From assembly GCA_946886565.1 (NCBI GenBank), contig CAMPIX010000006.1:97271-161270 (forward strand): a stretch of 64,000 bases of DNA. Direction: 5' to 3'. This document shows, in pieces, positions 35,216-46,269 of this stretch. The notes under the pieces were generated by a model, which was not told the origin of the DNA, did not search any database, and saw nothing but the letters and a program-made list of their open reading frames with translations. The DNA comes from an uncultured Altererythrobacter sp. (lineage in GTDB: Bacteria > Pseudomonadota > Alphaproteobacteria > Sphingomonadales > Sphingomonadaceae). A program made the translations under genes and the position numbers. The number at the start of each line of letters is the position of its first letter. The stretch's first letter is position 1.

Positions 35216-35719
35216 ATGCGTATTGTTACCCTAATCCCCGCCGCGGCTGCCGCCGCCCTGTTCGCCTCGCCGGCTCTGGCGCAGGACGCGCCCGCGTCCG
35301 AACCGCCTGCCGATGCGACGCCGACCGCCGAAGCGGCTGCGACCACCACGCTGACCGCCGAGCAGCAGGCGAGCCACGACGGCTGGCCGGCCGAACAGCA
35401 GGCAAGCTACGCCGCGTGGCCGCCCGAGACCCAGACCTATTTCTGGACGCTGACGCCTAAACGGCAGGCGCTGTTCTGGCGCATCTCGGACACCAACAAG
35501 GTGACGCTCGCGGGCCTGCCCGCCGCGCAGCAGGAACAGGCCTGGGCGCAGATCGAGACTCAGGCCGCCGCGATGGCGAGCGGTGCGACCACGGCTGCCC
35601 CCACCGAAGCGGCGCCGACCGACGCTCCGCCGGCGGCTCCTACGGCCGACCCGACCACCGAGCCGACGCCCGAGGATCCGTCGGGGACCGAGGAGGATCC
35701 GACCGAGGAACCGATGTAA
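35216..35719 (+). CDS. Exported protein with QASxxxWP tandem repeat (paralogue 2)
   Basis: Unrecognised exported protein of 167 residues. A signal peptide (1-22, ending SPALA) is followed by an Ala/Pro/Thr/Glu linker and two 11-residue repeats (QASHDGWPAEQ, QASYAAWPPET). Next is YFWTLTPKRQALFW, matching YYWTLTP of the upstream paralogue, and then AGLPAAQQEQAWAQI. The C-terminal 50 residues are low-complexity Ala/Pro/Thr/Glu/Asp. It lacks the cysteine block of paralogue 1. AAAGGAG eight bases before the ATG fixes the start. A leader hairpin lies at 35142-35165. The pair probably arose by tandem duplication. Confidence 0.75.
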   Translation: MRIVTLIPAAAAAALFASPALAQDAPASEPPADATPTAEAAATTTLTAEQQASHDGWPAEQQASYAAWPPETQTYFWTLTPKRQALFWRISDTNKVTLAGLPAAQQEQAWAQIETQAAAMASGATTAAPTEAAPTDAPPAAPTADPTTEPTPEDPSGTEEDPTEEPM

Positions 35720-35735
35720 TCGGCAGGTCGATCCT

Positions 35736-36287
35736 CTAACCCTGCGCGGCAAGGCGGAGCAAAGTCAGCTTGGCCTTGCCGACGCGTCTTTCGGCCTCCA
35801 CCGAAAGTCCCTTGATTTCCACCGTCTCGTCGATTGCCGTTTCCACCACGGCCCAGGTGGCTTCCCCGATCCAGCCCAGCCGCAGCAGGCGGTCGAGCGC
35901 CACTGCCCCCGCGCCGGTGCCGTAGGGGGGATCGAGCAGGATCAGGTCTTTCGGCTGGGTCACCGGCCCGAGCGAGAGGACCGAACCACCCCGCACCTCG
36001 CTCCGCGCACGCGCATCGAGCGTCGCGATATTGGCGCGGATCGCCTTGAGTGCGGGCTCGTCATGCTCGACGAACAGGCAATGCGCCGCGCCGCGCGAGA
36101 GCGCCTCGAGCCCGAGCGCGCCCGAACCCGCGAACAGGTCCGCCACCGAAAGCTCCCCGAAGCTGCCGAGCCTGCTCGCGAGCATCGAGAACAGCGTCTC
36201 GCGTGTGCGGTCGCCGGTTGGGCGCGTTGCCTCGCCCTTCGGCGCGGCGAGCTTGCGCCCGCGCCATTCGCCGGCGATTATTCTCAC
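35736..36287 (-). CDS. rsmD: 16S rRNA (guanine(966)-N(2))-methyltransferase RsmD
   Basis: Methylates G966 of 16S rRNA in the assembled 30S particle. Its 183 residues are typical. The N-terminal RIIAGEWRGRKLAAP, the SAM-binding DLFAGSGALGLEALSRGA (from residue 50) and the catalytic DPPYG (119-123) are intact. It starts 4 bases inside the end of the pseudouridine synthase gene (ATGA overlap), indicating translational coupling in one rRNA/RNA-modification operon. Confidence 0.94.
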   Translation of the reverse strand: MRIIAGEWRGRKLAAPKGEATRPTGDRTRETLFSMLASRLGSFGELSVADLFAGSGALGLEALSRGAAHCLFVEHDEPALKAIRANIATLDARARSEVRGGSVLSLGPVTQPKDLILLDPPYGTGAGAVALDRLLRLGWIGEATWAVVETAIDETVEIKGLSVEAERRVGKAKLTLLRLAAQG

Positions 36288-37042
36288 GGCTTCTTCTTCA
36301 ATCCGCTGCGAAACCGCTCGATCTGCTGCTTCGCGATCTCGACCGCCTGGCCGCGCGGGAGGTCGCCGATCGCGAAGGGGCCGTAGCCGGTGCGGATCAG
36401 GCGGCTGACCTGGAGCCCGAGGTGCTCGAGCACGCGGCGGATCTCGCGGTTCTTGCCCTCGGTGATGGTCAGTTCAATCCACTGGTTGCGGCCGGTGCGC
36501 CGCTCCATGTTCGCGTCGATCCGGCCGTAATTCATCCCGTCGATGGTGACGCCGTCGATCAGATCCTCGAGCTGATCCTGCGTTACATCGCCGAACGTGC
36601 GCGCGCGGTAGGTGCGCGGGATGCCGCTCGCGGGCAGCTCCATCGCGCGCTTGAGCTCGCCGTCGTTGGTGAGCAGCAGCAGCCCCTCGGTGTTGAGGTC
36701 GAGCCGGCCGACCGGCATCACGCGGCCCGCGTCGCCGGGCAGCGCGTTGCGCAGCGCAGTGTAGATCGTCGGGCGGCCGCGGGGATCGCGCTCGGCGGTG
36801 ATCAGCCCGGCGGGCTTGTGGAACGCGAACAGCCGTGTGCGGTCGGCCTTGCCGACCGGCTTGCCGTCCACGGTGACGCCGCGCAGGTGCGGCAGGATCG
36901 TCGCCGGGGTCTCGAGCACCTTGCCGTCGAGCGCCACGCGCCCGTCGGCGATCATCCGCTCGACCTCGCGCCGGCTCGCGACGCCCGCGCGCGCGAGCAG
37001 CTTGGCGATGCGTTCGCCTTGGGGTTTGGGGGTTTCGGCCAT
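36284..37042 (-). CDS. Pseudouridine synthase of the RsuA/RluB family
   Basis: Forms pseudouridine in rRNA (RluB: 23S U2605; RsuA: 16S U516; which one is not certain here). It has 252 residues. An N-terminal S4 RNA-binding domain (ERIAKLLARAGVASRREVERM, residues 10-30) precedes the catalytic domain, with the nucleophile D115 in PVGRLDLNTEGLLLLTNDGEL and the FHKPAGLITAERDPRGRPT segment. It is coupled to rsmD by a 4-base overlap. A dispersed palindromic repeat occupies the region upstream, between this gene and the Rieske gene. Confidence 0.9.
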   Translation of the reverse strand: MAETPKPQGERIAKLLARAGVASRREVERMIADGRVALDGKVLETPATILPHLRGVTVDGKPVGKADRTRLFAFHKPAGLITAERDPRGRPTIYTALRNALPGDAGRVMPVGRLDLNTEGLLLLTNDGELKRAMELPASGIPRTYRARTFGDVTQDQLEDLIDGVTIDGMNYGRIDANMERRTGRNQWIELTITEGKNREIRRVLEHLGLQVSRLIRTGYGPFAIGDLPRGQAVEIAKQQIERFRSGLKKKP

Positions 37043-37081
37043 GCGCGGCCTCTACACATCGGGTCGGATCAGAGGAAGTGG

Positions 37082-37201
37082 GTCCTTCGAGACGGTTCAG
37101 CCTGCGGCTTCACCTCCTCAGGATGAACGGGAAGATTTTTAGGTTTCCGCTCATCCAGAGGAGAGGTGAGGACGTACGTCCGAACCTCGTCTCGAAGGAT
37201 C
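37082..37201. repeat. Dispersed palindromic repeat, family B, copy 1
   Basis: Ends GTCCTTCGAGACG and CGTCTCGAAGGAT are inverted. Internal pieces TCCTCAGGATGAAC, CTCATCCAGAGGAG and GAACCTCG follow the same plan as the copy at 60531-60642. The right end reaches into the stop codon of the Rieske gene by two bases. Confidence 0.75.
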
Positions 37202-38357
37202 AGTTGGCGGCGCGCAACGCCTCCTCGACGGTCTCGTGGAAGCGGCGGATGCCGCCTTCGAGTGTGCCGAGCGTCAGTGTGGGCATCGCGCCGGTCGAGA
37301 GGCCCTGCTGGCCGAGCTCGGCGGCGCGGAAGTCCTCGTTCGCGAACACCCCGCCGTCGAGCAGCGCCCAGCTCCGCTCCCAGTGATCGCGCGCCTTGTC
37401 GGTAGCAGGATGTTCCGGAATGAGCATGAAATCCTCGACCAGTGTCCGGTCGTGCGCCTGCGGCATCATCACCATGAGGTTGACGTAGTCGGGGCTGGGG
37501 ATGATCAGCGCGCCGGGCAGAAGCTGGTAGGCGAAGGTGACCACGCGGCGCAGCGCGGCCATGTCGGTCAGGTCGACCCCCTCCATCTCCTCGAGCCGCC
37601 CGACCGCCGAGCGCGCGTGCGGGCCGATCATGTCGCCCGAGGTCACCCCGTCCTTGAAGAACGGTCCGATCGTCTGCGCGTGGAGCCGGGTGACGTGGTA
37701 GCTTTCGAGGAAGGCATCCATGATGAGCTTCCAGTTCGCCGCGACATCGTGCGTCTTGCGGCGGAACAGCACGTGCTCGCCCATGCCGAGCGCGTCGAAA
37801 TCCTCGCCCAGCTTTTCTGCGAGCGCGAAGTCGGCGGTGTCTTCCCGGGGACAGAACCAGATCAGCCCGCCGGCCTCGCGGCTGGGAAGCTCGATCAGCC
37901 CCTTCTCGCTCTTGTCGAGCCCGGGGAAAGTGTCGGGGCGGGGGAGGGCGAGCAGCCGGCCGTCCACGGAGTAGGTCCAGGCGTGATAGGGGCACACGAG
38001 CCGCTTCTGGCACAGCGGCGCGCTGCCCTCGACCAGCCGCGTGCCGCGATGGCGGCAGACGTTGAGGAAGACGTGCGCCTCGCCCTCGCCGTCGCGGGTG
38101 ATCAGCAGCGGGCGCCCGGTGGCGTCGTGCGGCACCGCCATGCCCGGCTCGGGCAACAGTGCGGAAGGGGCGAGGATTTGCGGCAGCCGGTCGTAGATCG
38201 CATGCTTCTCGCGCGCGTAATATTCGGGATCGGTATAGACGCTGGCCGGAACCTCGCCCGGCGCCGCGCGGCTCTCGCCCTCCGCGATCGCCTGCGCGAG
38301 GGCCAACATGCCGTCGGTCGGGCGGCGCGCGGGATGTTTGGTGTCGATAGTCGCCAT
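37200..38357 (-). CDS. Aromatic ring-hydroxylating oxygenase, alpha subunit (Rieske type)
   Basis: Rieske non-haem iron oxygenase large subunit, 385 residues; substrate unknown. The [2Fe-2S] ligands are C101, H103, C122 and H125 (CRHRG ... CPYH). The mononuclear iron site is seen at H221 and H226 in ESYHVTRLH, preceded by NWKLIMDAFLE, which carries the bridging acidic residue. No small subunit, ferredoxin or reductase gene is adjacent, so electron partners must be encoded elsewhere. It is divergent from the AmpG-like gene across 71 bp. Such orphan subunits in sphingomonads act on aromatic acids, carnitine-like compounds or sterols; no choice can be made. Confidence 0.87.
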   Translation of the reverse strand: MATIDTKHPARRPTDGMLALAQAIAEGESRAAPGEVPASVYTDPEYYAREKHAIYDRLPQILAPSALLPEPGMAVPHDATGRPLLITRDGEGEAHVFLNVCRHRGTRLVEGSAPLCQKRLVCPYHAWTYSVDGRLLALPRPDTFPGLDKSEKGLIELPSREAGGLIWFCPREDTADFALAEKLGEDFDALGMGEHVLFRRKTHDVAANWKLIMDAFLESYHVTRLHAQTIGPFFKDGVTSGDMIGPHARSAVGRLEEMEGVDLTDMAALRRVVTFAYQLLPGALIIPSPDYVNLMVMMPQAHDRTLVEDFMLIPEHPATDKARDHWERSWALLDGGVFANEDFRAAELGQQGLSTGAMPTLTLGTLEGGIRRFHETVEEALRAAN

Positions 38358-38428
38358 GGTGCCTGTTCCTGGCCGTTTCGCCCCGCTAGTGTCGCACCAA
38401 AGCGCGACAAACGGAAGGACGCTAGGGA

Positions 38429-40143
38429 ATGGCCGGAGAGACGCCCGCGAAGACCAAAAACAAGCCGGGTTGGCGGGAAGTTCTGGCCGCGTTGCGCCAC
38501 CGGAAGACCGCCTACATGCTGTTGTTCGGCTTCGCCGCGGGCCTGCCCTATGCGCTGCTGCTGGGCACCCTTTATGCCTGGCTGACCGAAGCCGAGATCG
38601 ATCTCGAAACGATGGGCGTGTTTTCGCTCATCGGTCTGTCCTACGCTTTCAAGTTCCTGTGGTCCCCGGCGCTCGACCGCGTCGACCTGCCGGTGCTGCG
38701 GCGGCTGGGCAAGCGCAAGCAATGGATCGTGACCGCGCAGGTTCTGCTCGGTGTGATACTGGTCACGCTGTCGGCGCTCGATCCGAAGTCGTCACTCGGC
38801 TGGTTCTCGCTTCTCGCGGGGATCGGCGCGTTCGCCAGCGCCACGCAGGACGTGGTGATCGATGCGTGGCGCGTCGATGTGGCGGACGATGTCGCCACGA
38901 TCGATATGCTCTCGGCGGTCTATCAGCTGGGATACCGGCTGGCCGCGCTGGTGGGCGGGGCGCTGGCGTTGATCCTCGCCGAACGGATCGGCTGGCCTGC
39001 GGTCTATCTCCTGATGGGCGGAATCCTGCTCGCCGTCGGCTTCGTGGGCTTGTGGGCGCCCGACACGCGCGTCGATGCGCCGACTGCCGAGGAGCAGGAT
39101 GAGCTCGCGTTCCTGCGTGAGGCCGGACAGCTTCACCCGCGTATTCGCGCCCGGGCGCTGGCTGCCGTGGGGGCCTTGTGGGGCTGGGCGCTGATAACCG
39201 TCGGCGTGTTCATGGTTCGCTCGCTGGGGAGCGATCCCGCGGCGCGGCCGGACTCGGTCGAGTTCATCACGGTGATGGGGCCGCTGGTGGTGGTCGCCAC
39301 CGTCGTCGTGCCCGCGTTGATTGCCGGCCTCCTCGTCCGCCTGAGCCGATCGGAGAAGTATCTGATGCCGGCTTCCGCGCCGTGCGCGCGCCGATCGGAG
39401 CGGTTCGTCGACCATCTCTATCGCGCACTGATCCTGCCGCTTACCGAGTTCGTCGGCCGGATGGGCTGGGCGCTCGTCCTCGTTCTGGCGCTCGTCCTGA
39501 CTTATCGCATCTGCGATTCGATCTGGGGAACGTTCGCCTATCCGTTCTATCTGGGCGAACTTCAGTACTCCAACGACGAGGTGGCCGTCGCGTCGAAGTT
39601 CTTCGGGGTGGGAGCGATCGTGCTCGGCCTCGCGCTGGGCGGCTATCTGTTGACTGTGCTGGGCAGAATGATGACGCTGCTGCTCGGAGCGGTGCTCGCG
39701 GCCCTGACCAACCTCCTCTATGCCGATCTCGCCATTGGCGGGCACACGATGGGCGCCGTTGCGGATGCGATCGGCTTTACCTGGGCAGTCGAGCAGCTCG
39801 GCGGTACCGCGAAGCTTTCCAAGCTCATGGTGGTCATCGGTGCGGAAAACCTGGCGGTGGGAATCGCCGGGGCGGCGTTCGTGGCCTGGCTGTCGAGCAT
39901 CGTGGCGAAGGGGTACAGCGCGGTGCAATACGCCCTGTTGTCGTCGCTCACCATGCTCGTCGGCACCCTCGGGCGCGGCGCTCTGGGGCAAATGATCGAA
40001 GAGCAGGGCTATTACGACGTGTTCATTCTTACGACCGCGATCGGCGCGGTTGCCGTCGTGCTCGTCTGTGTCGAATGGTGGCGCGAGTCCCGGCTCGGCA
40101 AGCGAGCCGGCGTGATCGCGCCCGAAGCCGGGACGGCTCCTGC

Positions 40144-40147
<4 letters not shown>
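38429..40147 (+). CDS. ampG: AmpG-like muropeptide permease (MFS)
   Basis: Major-facilitator transporter of 572 residues with about 14 membrane helices, resembling AmpG, which imports anhydromuropeptides for cell-wall recycling. Marks are FGFAAGLPYALLLGTLYAWL near the start, SYAFKFLWSPALDRVDLP, FASATQDVVIDAWRVD and YRICDSIWGTFAYPFYLGEL. A central insertion between helices 6 and 7 makes it longer than the 491-residue E. coli AmpG. It fits functionally with the lytic transglycosylase at the left end, whose products AmpG imports, but the two are not linked. Its last four bases overlap the convergent folC end. Confidence 0.82.
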
Positions 40148-41433
<1,286 letters not shown>

Positions 41434-41437
41434 AATT

Positions 41438-41592
41438 CCTCCCCGGCACGGGGAGGGGGACCATCCGGAGCCGTAGGCGCAGGATGGTGGAGGGGCAGGT
41501 TGCAGATGTTCATGACATCGGATGTCTGGATCACTTCGCGTGCCCTTCCACCCCTCGCTTCGCGAGCGGTCCCCCTCCCCGTTCCGGGGAGG
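41438..41592. repeat. Dispersed intergenic palindromic repeat, family A, copy 2
   Basis: Ends CCTCCCCGGCACGGGGAGG (41438-41456) and CCCCGTTCCGGGGAGG (41577-41592) match copy 1 at 3502-3652. The middle differs: it holds GGCGCAGGATGGTGGAGGGG and the nested palindrome ACATCGGATGT. It fills the space between accD and folC. Confidence 0.72.
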
Positions 41593-41593
41593 A

Positions 41594-42442
41594 TTACGCC
41601 GCCTTCTTCGGTGCCAGGTAATCGATCACGCTCGCCAGTGTCGCGCGCAAATCCTGCCGTTCGACCACCATATCTACCATGCCGTGCTTGTGCAGATATT
41701 CGGCACGCTGGAACCCTTCGGGCAGCTTCTCGCGGATCGTATCCTGGATCACGCGCTGGCCCGCGAAGCCGATCAGCGCGCCGGGCTCGGCGATGTGGAT
41801 GTCGCCGAGCATCGCGTAGCTGGCGGTGACGCCGCCGGTCGTGGGATCGGTCAGCAGCACGATATAGGGCAGGCCGGCCTCCTTCAGGCGCCGGGTCATC
41901 ACGGTCGCCTTGGGCATTTGCATCAGGCTGAGAATGCCTTCCTGCATCCGCGCGCCGCCCGCCGCGGTGACGACGATATAGGCGCACTCGCGGGTCAGCG
42001 CGCGCTCGGCGCCCTGACAGAACGCGGTGCCGACCGCCATGCCCATCGAGCCGCCCATGAAGCCGAAATCCTGCACCCCGACCACCGCCGGTCGCCCCTC
42101 GATCGCGCCCGAGCCGACCGAGAATGCATCGCGGTGCGGGTTCTTCGCGCGCGCCTGCTTGAGCCGGTCGGTGTACTTCTTGGTATCGCGGAACTTGAGC
42201 GGGTCTTCGGCGACCTCGGGCTGGCGGAGCAGCTCGAACCCATCGTCGAGCAACTGACTCAGCCGCTCGTCGGCGCCGATTCGTCCGTGGTGGCCGCAGC
42301 GCGGGCACACCTTGAGGTTCTCCTCGTACTCCTTCGTGAACAGCATTTCGGAGCAGCCGGGACACTTGACCCACAGCGTTTCCTCGGTCGTGCGCTTGGC
42401 CACGAAGGGCAGCGAATTGCGGACGCGGGTGAACCAGTTCAT
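41594..42442 (-). CDS. accD: Acetyl-CoA carboxylase carboxyltransferase subunit beta
   Basis: Transfers carboxyl from carboxybiotin to acetyl-CoA, giving malonyl-CoA, together with AccA. It has 282 residues. The N-terminal zinc ribbon has C27, C30, C46 and C49 (CPGC ... CPRC). The carboxyltransferase domain shows [15 protein letters not shown] and [18 protein letters not shown]. The start at 42442 ([14 protein letters not shown]) is typical; an ATG at 42460 is less likely. It lies downstream of trpA, separated from it by a family C repeat, in the widely conserved trpA-accD-folC order. Confidence 0.95.
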   Translation of the reverse strand: MNWFTRVRNSLPFVAKRTTEETLWVKCPGCSEMLFTKEYEENLKVCPRCGHHGRIGADERLSQLLDDGFELLRQPEVAEDPLKFRDTKKYTDRLKQARAKNPHRDAFSVGSGAIEGRPAVVGVQDFGFMGGSMGMAVGTAFCQGAERALTRECAYIVVTAAGGARMQEGILSLMQMPKATVMTRRLKEAGLPYIVLLTDPTTGGVTASYAMLGDIHIAEPGALIGFAGQRVIQDTIREKLPEGFQRAEYLHKHGMVDMVVERQDLRATLASVIDYLAPKKAA

Positions 42443-42521
42443 GCGGCGCCCTATAGGCAAGTTGTGAGGAACCGGGAAGTCTATCCCTATCAGTTAGTAT
42501 CAAGCCGAGGCTTGTCCCTGC

Positions 42522-42610
42522 TCCGTTCGTGTCGAGCGGAGGCCGAAGGCCGTAGTCGAGATACGCTGGCGCTGCGCCCGGGTGTCTCGACTTCGCTCGA
42601 CACGAACGGA
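42522..42610. repeat. Dispersed palindromic repeat, family C, full copy
   Basis: Perfect 17-bp inverted repeat: TCCGTTCGTGTCGAGCG at 42522-42538 and its complement at 42594-42610. Nested inner arms GTCGAGATACGC / GGTGTCTCGAC add further pairing. A partial copy lies at 46198-46230. It separates accD from trpA. Confidence 0.78.
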
Positions 42611-42612
42611 TT

Positions 42613-43398
42613 TCAGGAAGCTTTTGACTCGCGGATCGCCTTGGCAAGACTTGCGGTAAGCTTGCGCAGATGCTCGGGCGAATTCTCGCCATGCTCGCCC
42701 ACCAGCTCGACCAGCGCGGAGCCAACCACCACGCCGTCGGCGACTTTCGCAATGGCTGCGGCCTGCTCGGGGGCGCGCACCCCGAAGCCGACCGCGACGG
42801 GCAGGTCGGTGGCGGCCTTGAGCCGCGCGACCGCCTCCTCGATCGAGCCTTGCGCGGCTTGCTGCTTGCCGGTGATCCCGGCGACCGAGACGTAGTAGAG
42901 GAACCCTGACGAACCCTCGAGCACTTGCGGCAGGCGCTTCGCGTCGGTGGTCGGGGTGGCGAGGCGGATCGGGGCGATCCCGGCGGCGCGCAAGGCCGGG
43001 CCGAGCGCCTCGTCCTCCTCGGGCGGGATGTCGACGCAGATCACCCCGTCGACGCCCGCGTCCTTCGCGGCCTGCGCGAACCATTCCGGTCCGCGCCGCA
43101 CCATCGGGTTGGCGTAGCCCATCAGCACGAGCGGTGTGTCGGGATGACGCGCTCGGAATTCGCTGGCGATGCGCAGCACCTCGGCAGTGGTCGTTCCGGC
43201 GCCGAGCGCGCGAATATTGGCGTTCTGGATCGCGGGCCCGTCGGCCATCGGATCGGTGAACGGCATCCCCAGCTCGATCACATCCGCGCCGCCCTCGACG
43301 AGCGCGTCGAGATTGGCCGCGGTGTCCCCGTCGCCCGCGGTGATGAAGGTGACGAGGGCCGGGTGGGATTTGGCGAAGGCGGTGGAGAGGCGGGTCAT
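42613..43398 (-). CDS. trpA: Tryptophan synthase alpha chain
   Basis: Cleaves indole-3-glycerol phosphate to indole and glyceraldehyde 3-phosphate. It has 261 residues. Catalytic E42 and D53 lie in IELGMPFTDPMADGPAIQ, with the same 11-residue spacing as E49/D60 of the Salmonella enzyme, and the GFGVRAPEQA phosphate loop is near residue 205. Its start overlaps the stop of a 60-codon membrane protein gene by four bases (ATGA), which itself overlaps trpB. All three are therefore translationally coupled. Confidence 0.95.
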   Translation of the reverse strand: MTRLSTAFAKSHPALVTFITAGDGDTAANLDALVEGGADVIELGMPFTDPMADGPAIQNANIRALGAGTTTAEVLRIASEFRARHPDTPLVLMGYANPMVRRGPEWFAQAAKDAGVDGVICVDIPPEEDEALGPALRAAGIAPIRLATPTTDAKRLPQVLEGSSGFLYYVSVAGITGKQQAAQGSIEEAVARLKAATDLPVAVGFGVRAPEQAAAIAKVADGVVVGSALVELVGEHGENSPEHLRKLTASLAKAIRESKAS

Positions 43399-43573
43399 CG
43401 ACCAGCCCGGGGCTTCACGATGAGCAAGGTTAGGAGGCTCACGAGGGCGCCCGAGATCACGATCCAGTTTGTCTCAATTTCCGGTCCGATCAGTGCAGAA
43501 CCCATCCAGAGCGCCCCCACGACCATCAGATACCGCTGCGTCCAAGCCCAAGTCCAATCCATCCAAGACAGTT

Positions 43574-43577
<4 letters not shown>
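43395..43577 (-). CDS. Small two-helix membrane protein between trpB and trpA
   Basis: A 60-residue protein ([16 protein letters not shown]...) with two hydrophobic stretches, about 14-31 and 37-54, and a basic C-terminus (KPRAGR). It is tryptophan-rich: six Trp among the first 40 residues. ATGA overlaps link it to trpB upstream and trpA downstream, strong evidence that it is translated, although no family was recognised. The many Trp codons inside the trp cluster are noteworthy for possible translation-coupled control, but that is speculation. A decayed or small auxiliary membrane protein is the simplest view. Confidence 0.6.
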
Positions 43578-44818
<1,241 letters not shown>

Positions 44819-45030
44819 CGCCGCGCGGCTTGGCAGAGGGTTCGCACGCTGTCCAGCAAGCCCGCCACAGGGCTGGCAAACTTCCGCTTGGCGCCGGTGT
44901 GTTACGTTCATGTCACACATCGACCAAATCGTGCGGTTTGCAGGTTCGCCTATTGTCGAACGGCTTGCCCGCAACCAGTTGCGCCGCGGCCTCGCGACAG
45001 GCGGGGCTCACTTCAAGGAAAACATGAAAC

Positions 45031-45480
45031 ATGCGTAAGTATGCCGTTCTTTTCGCCGCCGCGATCGCCGCGGTTTCCGTCCCGGCGCAGGCCAACGAAG
45101 GCCGCGTGGAAGTCCGTGGCGGCGTCGCCTGGGCAGGCGGCACCGAAGAAGCGCTCGCCGGCGTTGCCGCGGGTTACGATTGGGATCTCGGCGAAACCGC
45201 GTTCGCCGGTGTCGAAGCCTCGGGCGACAAGATTCTCGTCGACGGTGCGGACGTGGTCTGGGGCGCCACGGCGCGCGTCGGCGCCAAGGTCGGCACGAAC
45301 GGCAAGCTCTACGCGGCCGGCGGGTACACCTTCGGCGAGGGCGAGGACGTGCCGCACCTCGGCGCGGGCTACCAGCACAAGCTCGGCACCAACCTCTACG
45401 TGAAGGCTGAATACCGCCACTTCTTCAGCGACTTCGTGGACGTGGACACGGCGGCGCTGGGCGTCGGCTTCACCTTCTAA
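45031..45480 (+). CDS. Small outer-membrane beta-barrel protein
   Basis: Protein of 149 residues with a signal peptide (1-21, ending PAQA). The remainder shows alternating hydrophobic strands (GRVEVRGGVAWAGG, AYRHF-like YVKAEYRHFFSDF) and ends in a C-terminal Phe (GVGFTF), the typical BAM-recognised barrel terminus. It is probably an eight-stranded, OmpA- or OmpW-like porin-type barrel; no binding function is visible. It lies on the plus strand between trpB and trpF, both on the minus strand. GGAAAAC is upstream of the ATG at 45031. A strong terminator follows. Confidence 0.78.
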   Translation: MRKYAVLFAAAIAAVSVPAQANEGRVEVRGGVAWAGGTEEALAGVAAGYDWDLGETAFAGVEASGDKILVDGADVVWGATARVGAKVGTNGKLYAAGGYTFGEGEDVPHLGAGYQHKLGTNLYVKAEYRHFFSDFVDVDTAALGVGFTF

Positions 45481-45505
45481 GACCCGTCGCATCGCGACAT
45501 TTCGA

Positions 45506-45536
45506 GGGCGGTCCCCCAGAGGGGCCGCCCTTTTTT
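45506..45536 (+). terminator. Rho-independent terminator of the barrel gene
   Basis: GGGCGG-T-CCCC, loop, GGGG-CCGCCC and six T. The T run ends two bases before the trpF stop codon. Confidence 0.88.
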
Positions 45537-45537
45537 C

Positions 45538-46182
45538 TTATGCGCGGCGCGCTGCCGCGCAGAAGGCGGCGATCTTGCCCACGTCCTTGACCCCCGGCGC
45601 ACTTTCGACGCCCGATGAGGTATCGACCAGCGGCGCGCCGGTCGCCCGGATCGCCCCGGCGACATTGGCGGGCGTGAGGCCGCCGGCAAGGCCCCAGGGC
45701 AGTGGGCCGCGATGGCCGGCGAGCAGCGCCCAGTCGAATTTCAGGCCCATTCCGCCCGGGCGATCGGCATGCTTGGGCGTCTTCGCATCGAACAGGATCA
45801 GATCGGCGGCGTCGCGGTAGTCCGCCGCGCGCGCGACGTCGGCCGCCGAGGAGACTGCGATCACCTTCCACACCGGCACCCCGAACCGCGCGCGCGCTTG
45901 CGCCGCGCGTGCGGGCGTTTCGTCGCCGTGGAGCTGGATCGCGTCGAGCGTGCCCGACGCGACCCCCTCGGCCAGCAGCGTATCGTCGGGATCGACGAAC
46001 AGCCCCACACGGCCGATCCGTCCTTCAGCGCGTGATGCCAGCGCGCGTGCGGCGGAAGGCGCAAGATTGCGCGGCGAGGGCGGGAAGAACACCAGCCCGC
46101 ACCACTCCGCCCGCGCCGCAATCGCCGCGTCGAGCGCCTCGGGCGTGGAAATCCCGCAGATCTTGATTTTCGGGGCAGTCAT
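45538..46182 (-). CDS. trpF: Phosphoribosylanthranilate isomerase
   Basis: Third step of tryptophan synthesis after anthranilate; TIM barrel of 214 residues. Conserved KICGISTPEALDAA (catalytic cysteine) and GLVFFPPSPRNL are at the N-terminus. The catalytic aspartate region ILFDAKTPK and the phosphate-binding LAGGLTPANV and VDTSSGVE segments follow. The start at 46182 (MTAPKIKICG) is chosen; a longer frame from 46224 runs into the family C repeat. It lies downstream of pyrF on the same strand with an 87-bp gap that holds that repeat. Confidence 0.94.
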   Translation of the reverse strand: MTAPKIKICGISTPEALDAAIAARAEWCGLVFFPPSPRNLAPSAARALASRAEGRIGRVGLFVDPDDTLLAEGVASGTLDAIQLHGDETPARAAQARARFGVPVWKVIAVSSAADVARAADYRDAADLILFDAKTPKHADRPGGMGLKFDWALLAGHRGPLPWGLAGGLTPANVAGAIRATGAPLVDTSSGVESAPGVKDVGKIAAFCAAARRA

Positions 46183-46197
46183 CGGCGCCCCCTTTGC

Positions 46198-46230
46198 CGT
46201 TCGTGTCGAGCGAAGTCGAGACACGCTGGC
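46198..46230. repeat. Dispersed repeat, family C, partial copy
   Basis: CCGTTCGTGTCGAGCG followed by AAGTCGAGACACGCTGG. It matches the left arm and inner segment of the full copy at 42522-42610 but lacks the closing arm. It sits between pyrF and trpF. Confidence 0.7.
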
Positions 46231-46269
46231 CTGACCTGCAACTCAGTGCGAGCGCGAACGGAGAGGGAG

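Noticed and set aside
44897..44918. GTGTG...CACAC palindrome upstream of trpB and the barrel gene as a CRP/FNR site
   Set aside because: The spacing between half-sites (12 bases) does not fit the CRP or FNR consensus, and no supporting promoter geometry was found.
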